NCBI GenBank assembly: GCA_023249475.1
Contig: JAHFCO010000020.1
Location: forward strand, 1-40,643
Direction of reading: 5' to 3'
Length of the DNA: 40,643 nt
DNA from: Bacillota bacterium
GTDB lineage: Bacteria; Bacillota_I; Bacilli_A; Erysipelotrichales; Erysipelotrichaceae
Position 1 is the first letter of the stretch. Every line of letters begins with the position of its first letter. Under the pieces are notes generated by a model that was not told where the DNA came from, searched no databases, and saw only the letters and a list, made by a program, of their open reading frames with translations. This document shows, in pieces, positions 24,065 to 33,028 of the stretch. Position numbers and translations under genes: made by a program.

Positions 24065-25099
24065 ATGATCGACGTAAACACACTCCTTATCGAAGGGAAG
24101 GCCGCGATCCAAGCGGCGAACGATCTCACGGAACTTCAATCCGTACGTAATGTCTATCTCTCCAAAAAGGGATTGATCAGCGGGTTGATGCTTGAGATGA
24201 AGAATCTAAGCAATGAAGAAAAACCGAAATTCGGCGCTTTGGTGAATCTGGCGAAGCAAGAATTGGAAGCCGCGATGGATCTGAAAACGAAAACATTGGA
24301 AGAAGAAGCCATCGCTAGACAGTTGGAATCCGGGAAGATCGACATCACCCTGAGCGCCCACGCGCCGTTGGTCGGCACCTTGCACCCCTTGACCATCGTC
24401 CAACAGGAGATCGAGGATCTCTTCATTTCCATGGGGTACACCGTCAAGGACGGGCCGGAAGTCGAGCGCGACTTCTACAATTTCGAACGCGCCAACATCC
24501 CCCAGGACCATCCTGCACGGGATATGCAGGACACCTTCTACATCGATATGGAATGGTTGCTGCGCACCCACACGACCGCCATCCAGACCCGTGCCTTGGA
24601 AGAATACGCGGGCAGAACGCCGGTCAAAGTCATTTGCCCGGGGAAAGTCTACCGCAAAGACGACGACGATGCGACGCACAGCCATCAATTCGTCCAGATC
24701 GAAGGTTTGGTCGTCGGCCACGAGATTTCGTTGGCGGACCTCAAAGGAACGCTTGAACTGTTGGCACGCCGGATGTTCGGCAACGAACGGGTCATCCGTT
24801 TCCGTCCGTCCTACTTCCAATTCACCGAACCCAGCGTCGAAGTCGACGTTTCCTGCCACATCTGCGGCGGGAAGGGATGCCCGACCTGCAAAGGGACGGG
24901 GTGGATCGAAATCCTCGGCGCCGGGATGGTCCATCCCAACGTCTTGACGATGGCGGGCTTCGATGCGTCCAAGGTCAGCGGATTCGCATTCGGCCTCGGG
25001 GTAGAGCGGGTCGCCCTTCTAAAGTACGGCATCGACGACATCCGTCATCTCTACACCAACGACATACGTTTCCTGACGGCATTCCGTCGGTTTGAATAG
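24065..25099 (+). CDS. pheS: Phenylalanyl-tRNA synthetase alpha subunit
   Basis: The 344-residue catalytic subunit of the alpha2-beta2 PheRS, a class II synthetase. An N-terminal coiled coil binds tRNA ([20 protein letters not shown]). Class II motif 1 region is [38 protein letters not shown], motif 2 with [13 protein letters not shown] and motif 3 [20 protein letters not shown] are all in place. [17 protein letters not shown] is the cysteine-containing loop often seen in PheS. The ATG follows GAAAGGAAAG and the Phe T-box terminator. It ends 9 bp before pheT. Confidence 0.98.
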   Translation: MIDVNTLLIEGKAAIQAANDLTELQSVRNVYLSKKGLISGLMLEMKNLSNEEKPKFGALVNLAKQELEAAMDLKTKTLEEEAIARQLESGKIDITLSAHAPLVGTLHPLTIVQQEIEDLFISMGYTVKDGPEVERDFYNFERANIPQDHPARDMQDTFYIDMEWLLRTHTTAIQTRALEEYAGRTPVKVICPGKVYRKDDDDATHSHQFVQIEGLVVGHEISLADLKGTLELLARRMFGNERVIRFRPSYFQFTEPSVEVDVSCHICGGKGCPTCKGTGWIEILGAGMVHPNVLTMAGFDASKVSGFAFGLGVERVALLKYGIDDIRHLYTNDIRFLTAFRRFE

Positions 25100-25108
25100 G
25101 AGGGGACC

Positions 25109-27496
25109 ATGAAAATCAGTATGAAATGGCTGGGACGCTACGTCGATCTCAGCGACATCAACGCACAGGATCTTGCGGATAAACTAACGCTCGCTGGTCT
25201 GGAAGTCGAAGGGATCGAGTCGTTGGCCCACGGGTCCAACCTGACGATCGGTCAGGTTCTGACCTGCGTCGACCACCCGCAATCCGACCACCTGCATGTC
25301 TGCACGGTCGACCTGAAGGATGAAATCGTCCAGATCGTCTGCGGGGCGCCCAACGTCGCCAAAGACCAGAAGGTCATCGTCGCGAAGAACGGGGCGGTCC
25401 TGCCACAACTTACGATCAAAAAAGCGACGGTCCGCGGCATCGAAAGCAATGGGATGATCTGTTCGCTGAGCGAACTCGGGGTCGCGCCGAAATACCTGAG
25501 CGAAGAACAAAAAGCCGGCATCGAAGTGTTGGGCGACGACGCGGTCGTCGGCAATGATCCTTTGGCTTATCTCGGCTTGGACGACATCATCCTCGACGTG
25601 AAACAAACCCCCAACCGGAGCGATTTCAACGCGATGTGGTCCGTCGCGATGGAAGTCGGGGCGCTGCTTGACCGTGAAGTGAGACTTCCCGATGCGCGCA
25701 TCGCCGCGAACGCGGGAGACAAAACAAACCTGAAAATCGGTTCCACCACCGATGCCTGCCCGACATTCTACGGCAAGGTCGTCGGAAGCGTCACGGTCAA
25801 GGAATCGCCGCAATGGATGAAGGAAGCCTTGATGGCGGTCGGCATCAAATCCATCAACAACGTGGTGGACATTTCCAACTACGTCATGGTCGAAACCGGG
25901 CAACCGCTGCATTTCTACGATCTGGCGAAAGTCCCCCATCGAGAAATCATCGTCAAAGACCAGCTGAAGGGTGAACTGAAGACACTGGACATGGGCAGCG
26001 TGCCCTTGTTCGAGAACGATTTGGTCATCACATCCAACGACATCCCCATCGGTCTGGCCGGCATCATGGGCGGGGATGACTCCAAGATCGATGAAAACAC
26101 CCACGGCATCATCATCGAAGCCGCGCTGTTTTCACCCGTACGCATACGCAATACGTCGCGCCGCGTGAATCTGATGACGGAAGCGAGTCTGCGCTTCCAA
26201 AAAGGTTTGGAACCGCAAATGCCCGACAAGGCGATGCATCGCGCCGTCGAACTCTTGGTCGAACTCGCCGATGCGAGCGATCTTGAAGAAACGGTCGAGT
26301 ACGGCAAACCCGTCTTGAATAAGAAAGAAGTCGCCGTCACGCATCGGCAGATCGAAACCCTATTGGGGACAAACGTGGAACTCGGACAGTGCGTCGAACT
26401 TCTGCGTCGCCTCCATCTGTCGCCGGTCGTTGCGGGCGAAACCATCACCTGCACGATCCCTTCCTATCGGTTGGACTTGTCGATCGCCGAAGATTTGGTC
26501 GAAGAAGTCGGACGCATGGTCGGCTACGACGGGATCCAGGGGAAACTGCCGAAAATGGAAACGGTCAGCGGGGAACTCGACGCACGCCAGAAACAACGCC
26601 GCAAAATCCGCGCCTTATGCATCGGGTTCGGGATGAACGAAGCGATCACCTATACCTTGGTCTCCAAAGCGAAGATCGACAACGCGATCCTGCCGCTAGG
26701 CGAAGCGTATGAAATCTTGTCTCCGCTCAGCGATGAGCGCCGCTTTGTCCGCGTCGGCATCCTTCCTTCGCTACTGGAAGCCGCCGCCTACAATCTTGCC
26801 CATAAGGCAAAGGACTTCATGCTTTATGAAGTCGGCAGCGTCTATGCCAAAGGGAAACAGGAAGAACGTTTGGCCTTTGTCTTAAGCGGCAACCTCACGC
26901 AGTCGCTCTGGCAGAAACACAGCGTCGCCACCGACTTCTATACAGGGAAAGGGATCGTGGAAGCGATCGCCGCCCAACTCGGCTTCGATGCCAACCGCTT
27001 ACGCTATACGACGCCCAAAGTCGCGTTGGACAAGTTCCATCCTTACCGGAGCGCCGAGATTCATCTTGGGAAAGACCGGCTGGGCATCGTCGGGGAAATC
27101 CATCCCAAACTGGCGAAAGAACTCGGGGTCGGTGCGTTGATCCTGGCGGAAATCAATCTGGAACCCTTCCTGCAACAAAAAGCGACGAAGATCAAATACG
27201 CCCCCCTCAACAAATACCCGGTCGTACAGAGGGACATCGCCCTGGTGATCAAAACGGATGTCAGCGCCGGGTCGATCGAGTCCACGATCAGAAAAGCCGG
27301 GAAATCCATTGTGAAAGGCGTCGAATTCTTCGATGTCTATACGGGGTCCCATGTGGAAGAAGGATCCAAGTCGATCGCCCTCAGCCTCTATTACCAGGCC
27401 GACGACCATACCTTGGAAGATGCGGAAATCAGTGAAATCCATCAAAGAATCGTGAGCGCGCTCGAGGTTGAACTCCAGGCGAAGCTGCGCGCATAG
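25109..27496 (+). CDS. pheT: Phenylalanyl-tRNA synthetase beta subunit
   Basis: The 795-residue beta subunit, which edits mischarged Tyr-tRNA-Phe and binds the tRNA. Domains in order are the N-terminal MKISMKWLGRYVDLSD, an EMAP/OB tRNA-binding domain (about 40-150; LHVCTVDLKDEIVQIVCGAP), B3/B4 editing domain (about 210-390; INNVVDISNYVMVETGQPLH), B5 (about 400-475), a catalytic-like core, and a C-terminal FDX-ACB anticodon-binding domain (PLNKYPVVQRDIALVIK to the end). Full length. AGGAGGGG precedes the ATG. It is co-transcribed with pheS under the Phe T-box. No terminator is evident before yebC. Confidence 0.98.
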   Translation: MKISMKWLGRYVDLSDINAQDLADKLTLAGLEVEGIESLAHGSNLTIGQVLTCVDHPQSDHLHVCTVDLKDEIVQIVCGAPNVAKDQKVIVAKNGAVLPQLTIKKATVRGIESNGMICSLSELGVAPKYLSEEQKAGIEVLGDDAVVGNDPLAYLGLDDIILDVKQTPNRSDFNAMWSVAMEVGALLDREVRLPDARIAANAGDKTNLKIGSTTDACPTFYGKVVGSVTVKESPQWMKEALMAVGIKSINNVVDISNYVMVETGQPLHFYDLAKVPHREIIVKDQLKGELKTLDMGSVPLFENDLVITSNDIPIGLAGIMGGDDSKIDENTHGIIIEAALFSPVRIRNTSRRVNLMTEASLRFQKGLEPQMPDKAMHRAVELLVELADASDLEETVEYGKPVLNKKEVAVTHRQIETLLGTNVELGQCVELLRRLHLSPVVAGETITCTIPSYRLDLSIAEDLVEEVGRMVGYDGIQGKLPKMETVSGELDARQKQRRKIRALCIGFGMNEAITYTLVSKAKIDNAILPLGEAYEILSPLSDERRFVRVGILPSLLEAAAYNLAHKAKDFMLYEVGSVYAKGKQEERLAFVLSGNLTQSLWQKHSVATDFYTGKGIVEAIAAQLGFDANRLRYTTPKVALDKFHPYRSAEIHLGKDRLGIVGEIHPKLAKELGVGALILAEINLEPFLQQKATKIKYAPLNKYPVVQRDIALVIKTDVSAGSIESTIRKAGKSIVKGVEFFDVYTGSHVEEGSKSIALSLYYQADDHTLEDAEISEIHQRIVSALEVELQAKLRA

Positions 27497-27503
27497 AAAA
27501 ACC

Positions 27504-27532
27504 GTGAAAAAAGCGGTAGGGTTTGGTATAAT
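27504..27532 (+). promoter_or_regulatory. Promoter of yebC-tagD
   Basis: An extended -10 TGG-TATAAT (TATAAT at 27527-27532) with GTGAAA at 27504-27509, 17 bp upstream. Confidence 0.72.
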
Positions 27533-27559
27533 GTTCAAGGAAAAAAGGTGGTACATACT

Positions 27560-28276
27560 ATGGGACGCGCATTTGAAGTAAGAAAAAACGCGATGGCGAA
27601 AACCAACGCCGCGAAAACGAAAATCTATTCCCGTTTCGGCCGTGAAATCTATGTCGCGGCGAAAGCCGGCGTACCCGACATGGACATGAATGTCGGGCTT
27701 CGTCGCATCGTCGAAAAGGCCAGGGCGAACCAAGTGCCTGCGGACGTCATTAAACGGGCGATCGAAAAAGCCAAGGGTGGATCGGATGAATCCTATACAT
27801 CCGTACGTTATGAAGGCTTCGGACCGGGGAACTCCACGATCATCGTCGATTGCCTGACCGACAACATCAACCGGACGGTCAGCGAAGTACGCAACTGCTT
27901 CACGAAATCGAAGTCGAAGATGGGGGTCGCCGGAAGCGTGTCGCATCTCTTCGACAGCGTCGGACTCCTCGTGTTCGCCTTTGACGATGAAGAAAAAATG
28001 CTGGATGCGTTGATCGAAAACGATTGCGACGTCCAGGAATTGGAAGTCGAAGAAGGCACGATGAGCGTCTATGTCAATCCGGCCGACCTCTACAAAGCCA
28101 AGGCCGCGGTCGAATCGATCCTGCCCGAAGTGACCTTCGACGTGTTGGAAAGCACGATGCTTCCTCACGACTACGTCACCCTGGAAGGGGAAGACGTCGA
28201 AATGTGGACGCGTCTGAGCGGGATGTTGGATGAGATCGACGACGTCCAAAACGTCTATCACAACATCAAGGACTAG
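27560..28276 (+). CDS. YebC/PmpR-family protein (YeeN subtype)
   Basis: A 238-residue protein of the YebC/TACO1 family. It begins MGRAFEVRKNAMAKTNAAK and has YSRFGREIYVAAKAG, IKRAIEKAKGG, RYEGFGPGNSTIIVDCLTDN, GSVSHLFD and the C-terminal VYHNIKD, closest to the Bacillus YeeN subtype. The family was first called transcriptional regulators; recent work on both bacterial and mitochondrial members points to helping ribosomes through difficult (proline-rich) stretches. I start at ATG 27560, with AAGGTGG upstream; a GTG at 27548 is in frame but overlaps that site. It has its own promoter and probably shares its transcript with the next gene, 2 bp away. Confidence 0.93.
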   Translation: MGRAFEVRKNAMAKTNAAKTKIYSRFGREIYVAAKAGVPDMDMNVGLRRIVEKARANQVPADVIKRAIEKAKGGSDESYTSVRYEGFGPGNSTIIVDCLTDNINRTVSEVRNCFTKSKSKMGVAGSVSHLFDSVGLLVFAFDDEEKMLDALIENDCDVQELEVEEGTMSVYVNPADLYKAKAAVESILPEVTFDVLESTMLPHDYVTLEGEDVEMWTRLSGMLDEIDDVQNVYHNIKD

Positions 28277-28278
28277 CC

Positions 28279-28683
28279 ATGAAACGCGTCATCACGTACG
28301 GAACCTACGATCTTCTGCATTGGGGGCATATCCGTCTTTTGAAGCGCGCACGAGCGTTGGGGGACTATCTCATCGTAGCCTTGTCCACGGATGAGATCAA
28401 CGAATTCAAAGGGAAGAAAGCCTACCATAGTTATGAAGAGCGCAAATTGATGCTTGAAGCGATCCGCTATGTCGACCTGGTCATCCCCGAAAACGATTGG
28501 GAACAAAAACGCGGCGACATCGTGAAATTCGACGTGGACGTCTTTGCGATCGGCGATGACTGGGAAGGGAAGTTCGACTACCTCGAAGATCTCTGCGAAG
28601 TCGTCTATCTTCCGCGCACCGACGGGATCTCGACGACGAAAATCAAACAGGACTTAGAGAAACTCTCCGCTAAAAAGGACTGA
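28279..28683 (+). CDS. tagD: Glycerol-3-phosphate cytidylyltransferase-like protein (TagD/TarD)
   Basis: A 134-residue cytidylyltransferase. The HxGH signature is HWGH at residues 14-17 (YGTYDLLHWGHIRLLKRA) and the C-terminal RTDGISTT at 113-120 is the CTP-binding motif of TagD. The family makes CDP-glycerol from CTP and glycerol-3-phosphate for teichoic acid or other glycerol-phosphate polymers. No tag/tar polymerase or exporter gene is nearby, so the end use of CDP-glycerol is not shown; the family also includes enzymes for CDP-alcohols of other kinds. It starts 2 bp after yebC. Its TGA stop lies inside the stem of the shared terminator. Confidence 0.92.
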   Translation: MKRVITYGTYDLLHWGHIRLLKRARALGDYLIVALSTDEINEFKGKKAYHSYEERKLMLEAIRYVDLVIPENDWEQKRGDIVKFDVDVFAIGDDWEGKFDYLEDLCEVVYLPRTDGISTTKIKQDLEKLSAKKD

Positions 28684-28707
28684 TCCGACGATCAGTCCTT
28701 TGTTTTT
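28674..28707. terminator. Bidirectional terminator between tagD and tmcAL
   Basis: A perfect 12-bp stem AAAGGACTGATC/GATCAGTCCTTT with a CGAC loop. T-runs follow on both strands (GTTTTT on plus, TTTTTA on minus). The stop codon of tagD lies within it and that of tmcAL (28692) also falls in the stem. Confidence 0.94.
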
Positions 28708-29813
28708 ATCACCGGCCCGGCGATTTCTCGCGCCAGGATCGCATTACGCAATGTGCTTGGCAGCGGGGTGACATACGCCAGGGTCGCCCGATACTCCAGT
28801 TCGCGGATGTACTTGGGAATCTGGTTGAAGCGCGAGGCGACGCGCACTTCCTTTTCCTTCAGTTCCTTAAGCAGGTTTCGTCCCCGCTCGTTGAATCCAA
28901 GGACCCTTAGGGTCGTCGGGGGCTGCATCCGCTGCATCTCGCTTTTCTTGGTATGCACAAGCAGGTGCGTACAGACGCGCTGGATCCTCGCTTTGGTATA
29001 CCGCCGCGTCACACACTTCTTGATGAATGACTCCCAATCGTCGCACACCTCGGCTTGCTTGGTCAGATGGTTTTCGATCCCTTCGTCAAAGAGGAAAAGA
29101 CCCGACAAATCCTCTTTGTTTTGCGTCAAGAGTTTCCAGCGCAGAAACGGATAGTAGATCGACCAGTCGATGAACGGAAGATCCTTCATTCTATCGTACA
29201 GCGGGGTTTGGTCGGAAAAATCCTCATCGTTCTTCTTGGCGTTGCGGATCGCGCTGGCGCTGGCGAACCCTTCCCCCAACTCAAGACCGTGGTAGGCGTT
29301 GGTCCGTTGGATCGTATGCGGCGTGATGCCTTTTTCGGCCATGGCGCGGATGTAGGCGATGCCCAGGATATCGTTTGGGAAGTAGGCGCCGGCGCTTAGC
29401 CCGTATGCCTTGGGGTATCCTGCCCCCGATCTGAGGTTTTCCTTGATCGCATCCACGTTGATCGGCATCGAAGCGATCAACGTCAGTTCCTCGAGATTGT
29501 TGGTCTCGCTCCCGAACACGATGTCGCTGACCCCGGCGACGCTAAGGAGTTCGACCGAAGCCATGGCGAACTGTTTCGCGCTTTGGACGGCATAGGCGAA
29601 CGGGAGTTCGATCACCAGATCCACCCCGTTTTCCAAGGCGGCTTCGACCCGGCTCCACTTGTCGATCACCGCCGGTTCGCCCCGTTGGACGAAATGGCCC
29701 GACATGACGGCGACCAAAACGTCGCACCCCGTGATTTCCCGTGTTTTCTCGATGTGATATTTATGCCCTTTGTGAAAAGGGTTGTATTCCGTAATCATTC
29801 CTGCGATTTTCAT
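28692..29813 (-). CDS. tmcAL: tRNA(Met) cytidine acetate ligase TmcAL
   Basis: TmcAL (Bacillus YlbM) uses ATP and acetate to form N4-acetylcytidine at position 34 of elongator tRNA-Met. The 373-residue protein starts with a nucleotidyltransferase-type MKIAGMITEYNPFHKGHKYH (HxGH at 14-17), then MSGHFVQRGEPAVIDKWSR and VDLVIELPFAYAVQSAKQFA, all diagnostic. An in-frame ATG five codons upstream exists; I prefer the one at 29813 because it aligns with family starts and follows GGCGGTG. In Bacillus ylbM sits next to yceD and rpmF; here the three remain close but tmcAL is inverted and two other genes lie between. Confidence 0.95.
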   Translation of the reverse strand: MKIAGMITEYNPFHKGHKYHIEKTREITGCDVLVAVMSGHFVQRGEPAVIDKWSRVEAALENGVDLVIELPFAYAVQSAKQFAMASVELLSVAGVSDIVFGSETNNLEELTLIASMPINVDAIKENLRSGAGYPKAYGLSAGAYFPNDILGIAYIRAMAEKGITPHTIQRTNAYHGLELGEGFASASAIRNAKKNDEDFSDQTPLYDRMKDLPFIDWSIYYPFLRWKLLTQNKEDLSGLFLFDEGIENHLTKQAEVCDDWESFIKKCVTRRYTKARIQRVCTHLLVHTKKSEMQRMQPPTTLRVLGFNERGRNLLKELKEKEVRVASRFNQIPKYIRELEYRATLAYVTPLPSTLRNAILAREIAGPVIKTKD

Positions 29814-29829
29814 TGTTTTCACCGCCAAT

Positions 29830-29859
29830 ACTATAGCATACCCCCTTGCATGCTTTCAA
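29830..29859 (-). promoter_or_regulatory. Promoter of tmcAL
   Basis: On the minus strand TTGAAA (plus 29854-29859), 18 bp and the extended -10 TGC-TATAGT (TATAGT at plus 29830-29835). Confidence 0.7.
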
Positions 29860-29870
29860 AGGGAAGTTTA

Positions 29871-29879
29871 TGATATAAG
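29871..29879 (+). promoter_or_regulatory. Extended -10 promoter of the hydrolase-GGDEF operon
   Basis: TGA-TATAAG at 29871-29879, without a clear -35 at the right distance. It is divergent from, and 35 bp away from, the tmcAL -10, so the two promoters share control DNA. Confidence 0.55.
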
Positions 29880-29899
29880 TTGAAACAGGGGGGAACACT

Positions 29900-30832
29900 G
29901 TGGAAAAAACGATTACATTCACGTCCGTATCGGATGGACAAAGGTTGATCGGGACGTTGTTGGTCCCGCAGAAACCGAAAGCGTTGGTCTGCATCTTTCA
30001 TGGAATGTCGGAATATAGCGGAAGATACCGCGTTTTCGCAGATGAATTGATGGCTGAAAACCTGGCGGTCATGCTTGTCGATCATCGCGGACATGGGAAA
30101 AGCCTGTTTGACCAACACTTGAAAGGGCATTTCGCGGACAAGGATGGGTGGATCCGAAACCTGCGCGACCTGCATGATTTCATTCGACAAACCAACGACG
30201 GGCTGAATTTGCCGATTTTCATTTTCGCCCATTCGATGGGGACGCTTTTCGCACGCAGTTATCTGAAGCGGTACGAAAACAACGTGGACGGCATCTACAT
30301 GACCGGTTCGCCCGCCCTCAGCCCCAACACGGCGTCGGCGTGCATGCTGGCACGGGTGTTGGCTTTTGTTTTCGGTAAACGCACTCATAGCAAATTCCTT
30401 TTGAACATGGCTTTCTCCGGGTTCAACAAGCATGTCGACCATCCGGTGACGCCGGTCGACTGGTTAAGCTATGACACCAAGAACGTCAACGACTACATCA
30501 ACGACGAATTCTGCGGTTTTCCGTTCACGGCGCAAGGTTTCGTCGATTTGCTTGAACTCACCACCGATGCCTATAGCGCAGAAGGATGGAAAGTCCAACG
30601 TCCGAACCTCCCGATCCGTTTCGTCAGCGGGGCGGAAGACCCATGTTTCGAACCGGGCGGATTAAGCGAAGCGGTCCGCCATCTGACCGATGTCGGATAC
30701 CGATGGGTCGAGAAACGTTTGATCGAAGGGTGCCGGCACGAAATCCTCAACGAGGCGAAACGGTATGAAGTCGTCGACGATTTCATCAAATGGATCAACT
30801 ATCACCTGAAAAACCTAAGCGAAATCGGTTAA
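29900..30832 (+). CDS. Alpha/beta hydrolase, monoacylglycerol lipase-like
   Basis: A 310-residue serine hydrolase of the Hydrolase_4 (lysophospholipase/monoacylglycerol lipase) group. The oxyanion region is FHGMSEYSGRY, the DHRGHGKS loop is typical, the nucleophile elbow is AHSMGT with Ser112 (usually GHSMGG), and the Asp and His of the triad are in SGAEDPCFEP and GCRHEILNE. No signal peptide, so cytosolic; lipid ester substrate is inference. It starts with GTG 29900, the only start that fits the AGGGGGGAA ribosome site. The diguanylate cyclase gene follows by 18 bp on the same strand. Confidence 0.9.
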   Translation: MEKTITFTSVSDGQRLIGTLLVPQKPKALVCIFHGMSEYSGRYRVFADELMAENLAVMLVDHRGHGKSLFDQHLKGHFADKDGWIRNLRDLHDFIRQTNDGLNLPIFIFAHSMGTLFARSYLKRYENNVDGIYMTGSPALSPNTASACMLARVLAFVFGKRTHSKFLLNMAFSGFNKHVDHPVTPVDWLSYDTKNVNDYINDEFCGFPFTAQGFVDLLELTTDAYSAEGWKVQRPNLPIRFVSGAEDPCFEPGGLSEAVRHLTDVGYRWVEKRLIEGCRHEILNEAKRYEVVDDFIKWINYHLKNLSEIG

Positions 30833-30850
30833 CGACCGAGGGAGGCGTTC

Positions 30851-32425
30851 ATGAATCCAACGCAGACACTCGTCTACATGATCTTGATCCTTGCCCTCTT
30901 CATGGGGATTTTCAATGCGTCATACTCCGTATTCAATCCAAAAAACGGACGGAAGTTCCCGCTCTTCTTCTTGAACCTCTGTCTGTTTTTCATAGCGTCC
31001 ATGCATTTGATGGAGCTTGTTTCGACATCGCAGGAATCGCTATTGGTTTGGCATGACCTAAAACTCTTCGCCTGGTTCTTTTTCCCGGCGGTATGGCTGT
31101 TTGTCTCGTTCGACCTGACGCGTAAATTGACCAAGGGGAAAATCATCCTGCCGCTGGTCTTGGGACTGTCGTCCCTATCGCTGGTTGTCGTCCGATTCCT
31201 GGATCCGCGCTACTCTTTGTTCTATACTTCGGTCCAACGCAGTCAAGGGATGTTCTTCTGGCGCTTGGAAACGACGAAAGGACCGTTCTATACCGTGTTT
31301 CTCGCTTATCTGTTGGTTGCGCTGATCGGAGCGTCGACACTCTATCTGAGTGCGGCGGTTACCAATGGCAAGAAGCACCGTCGCCTCTTCGTCGATTCTT
31401 TCTTGGTTTCCCTGATCCCCGTCCTGTTTTTCATGGCGGAGATCTACGACCCCTTCCAAACCGGCTTGGATTTCCTTTCGACGGGGATGATGACCTCCAT
31501 CGTGCTGCTATCCTATATCATTCTACTTTCGACATGGAAAGCCGTCGCACAACGCGCGAAGGCGGATCTCTTCCAGAACGACGAGAACCCCATGATCCTG
31601 ATCGACCGTGGGTTCACCTTGCTTGACTTCAACGCGAAGGCGGAGCAGTACTTCCCGGAATTGGATGAATCCGTGTTGGGCTTGAACCTAAAATCGATCC
31701 TGGTGCGCGGGAAGATGCTTCTGGAGCACCTTGAGCATCCGATGCATCCGAACTTGGACTACCAATACGGAGAGAACCTGTACACGTTTGAAATCAAGAC
31801 GACCAACGTGACGGATGAGCGGAAAATCCAACTCGGGACCCTGATCCGACTCATCGACGTCAGCGAGAAACGTAAGGAGCGCGAATCGCTGCATCGCTTG
31901 GCGACCCGCGATTCCTTGACCGGGTTGTTGAACAGGCGACAGTTCATGTCGTTGGCGAGACTTGCGTTCGAACGCAACCGGATCGACGACAGCGGCTTGG
32001 GCGTGCTTCTCTTCAACATCGACAAGTTCAGCGAAATCAACCGGACCTTCGGAACCCATGTCGGGGACGAAGTGTTGCGCGGCGTGTCCGCCAAACTAAG
32101 CGAAGTCTTCCGGAAGTCGGATGTCGTGGGACGCATCGGCGGGGAAGAGTTCGCCGTGGTGCTGCCTTCGATCAAAGCGGAGGATGCCTTGAAACTGGCG
32201 ATGAAATGCTGTATCCTGATCCGTGAGGCGACGTTCACCTTCGACGGGAAGACCGTCCAGACCACCATCAGCGGCGGCGTTTCCGTCACCCGGTCCAAAG
32301 AAGACCCGCTGGACGAAATCCTGCGATGCGCCTATGTCGCACTGAAGGAATCCAAGGAAAAAGGGCGGAACCAGGTGAGTCTCTATGTTGACGACGCGGC
32401 GAAACCGACCGATGAAGTCAAATAA
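30851..32425 (+). CDS. Membrane diguanylate cyclase (7TM-PAS-GGDEF)
   Basis: A 524-residue signalling protein. Seven hydrophobic segments occupy about residues 5-235 (for example MILILALFMGIFNASYSVF, FLNLCLFFIASMHLMELV, LFAWFFFPAVWLFVSF, IVLLSYIILLST), resembling the HisKA_7TM input domain. A PAS-like region follows (NPMILIDRGFTLLDFNAKAE). The C-terminal GGDEF domain starts at ATRDSLTGLLNRRQF; the active site is GGEEF at 430-434 and an inhibitory I-site RKSD at 421-424 lies exactly five residues before it, so it is predicted to make c-di-GMP with product inhibition. The ATG follows GAGGGAGG. No PilZ or EAL gene is in the window. Confidence 0.93.
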   Translation: MNPTQTLVYMILILALFMGIFNASYSVFNPKNGRKFPLFFLNLCLFFIASMHLMELVSTSQESLLVWHDLKLFAWFFFPAVWLFVSFDLTRKLTKGKIILPLVLGLSSLSLVVVRFLDPRYSLFYTSVQRSQGMFFWRLETTKGPFYTVFLAYLLVALIGASTLYLSAAVTNGKKHRRLFVDSFLVSLIPVLFFMAEIYDPFQTGLDFLSTGMMTSIVLLSYIILLSTWKAVAQRAKADLFQNDENPMILIDRGFTLLDFNAKAEQYFPELDESVLGLNLKSILVRGKMLLEHLEHPMHPNLDYQYGENLYTFEIKTTNVTDERKIQLGTLIRLIDVSEKRKERESLHRLATRDSLTGLLNRRQFMSLARLAFERNRIDDSGLGVLLFNIDKFSEINRTFGTHVGDEVLRGVSAKLSEVFRKSDVVGRIGGEEFAVVLPSIKAEDALKLAMKCCILIREATFTFDGKTVQTTISGGVSVTRSKEDPLDEILRCAYVALKESKEKGRNQVSLYVDDAAKPTDEVK

Positions 32426-32445
32426 ACGCTTCGAAGAAGAATACA

Positions 32446-32474
32446 TTGACTTTATGTCGCTTTTTCCCTATAAT
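32446..32474 (+). promoter_or_regulatory. Promoter of yceD-rpmF
   Basis: TTGACT (32446-32451), 17 bp, TATAAT (32469-32474), almost perfect. Confidence 0.88.
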
Positions 32475-32502
32475 AGGTACGTTAACGGAAAAAGGTGATT
32501 CT

Positions 32503-33015
32503 GTGAAGTGGTCGAAAACCGAAATTCTACGTAGCGCCGACAAAGCGTTGGTGTTGGACGAAGAAATCGCGTTCTCACCGGCGACGTTCGACGGGAACGA
32601 CCGGCTCCGCAAGCTTGAGAAAGTCCATGTGACGGCATCGGGTTTGTGGGACGCCAACCAGAACGTGCTCCGCGTCCATTTGGATGTGAGCGGCGTGATG
32701 GTGGTTCCTTGTGCGATCACAGATGAAGACGTGCTTGTCGAGTTCAAAACGGAAGATGATCCTGTCTTCGCGTTTGGAAAAACGGACGACGAAGAAGCCA
32801 TCGAAGTCAAAGGGGATACGGTCGAATTGATGCCGGTCGTCTACCCGCTGATCATGATGGAGATTCCCTTGAAAGTCGTTAAGCCCGGTCTGAAGGATTA
32901 CCCCAAAGGGGATGGCTGGGAAGTGCTCACGGAAGAAGAGTACCTACGCGAAAAGCAATCGCAAATCGATCCCCGTTTAGCAAAACTGAGGGATTACAAA
33001 CCTAAAGACGAGTAG
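32503..33015 (+). CDS. yceD: YceD/DUF177-family protein
   Basis: A 170-residue protein of the DUF177 family (Bacillus YlbN), which is nearly always next to rpmF and is linked to 23S rRNA accumulation in bacteria and plastids. Recognisable features are the N-terminal KWSKTEILRSADKALVLDEE, the central LDVSGVMVVPCAITDEDVLVEF and the C-terminal IDPRLAKLRDYKPKDE. It starts with GTG 32503 after AAAAAGGTG; earlier in-frame codons lie within the promoter. The rpmF start follows by 13 bp with a strong ribosome site. Confidence 0.9.
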   Translation: MKWSKTEILRSADKALVLDEEIAFSPATFDGNDRLRKLEKVHVTASGLWDANQNVLRVHLDVSGVMVVPCAITDEDVLVEFKTEDDPVFAFGKTDDEEAIEVKGDTVELMPVVYPLIMMEIPLKVVKPGLKDYPKGDGWEVLTEEEYLREKQSQIDPRLAKLRDYKPKDE

Positions 33016-33028
33016 GAGGTGTTGACCC

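Noticed and set aside
26999-28261. 420-codon minus-strand open frame opposite pheT and yebC
   Set aside because: It is the complement of two strongly conserved genes, its composition is typical of a shadow frame, and it has no ribosome site.
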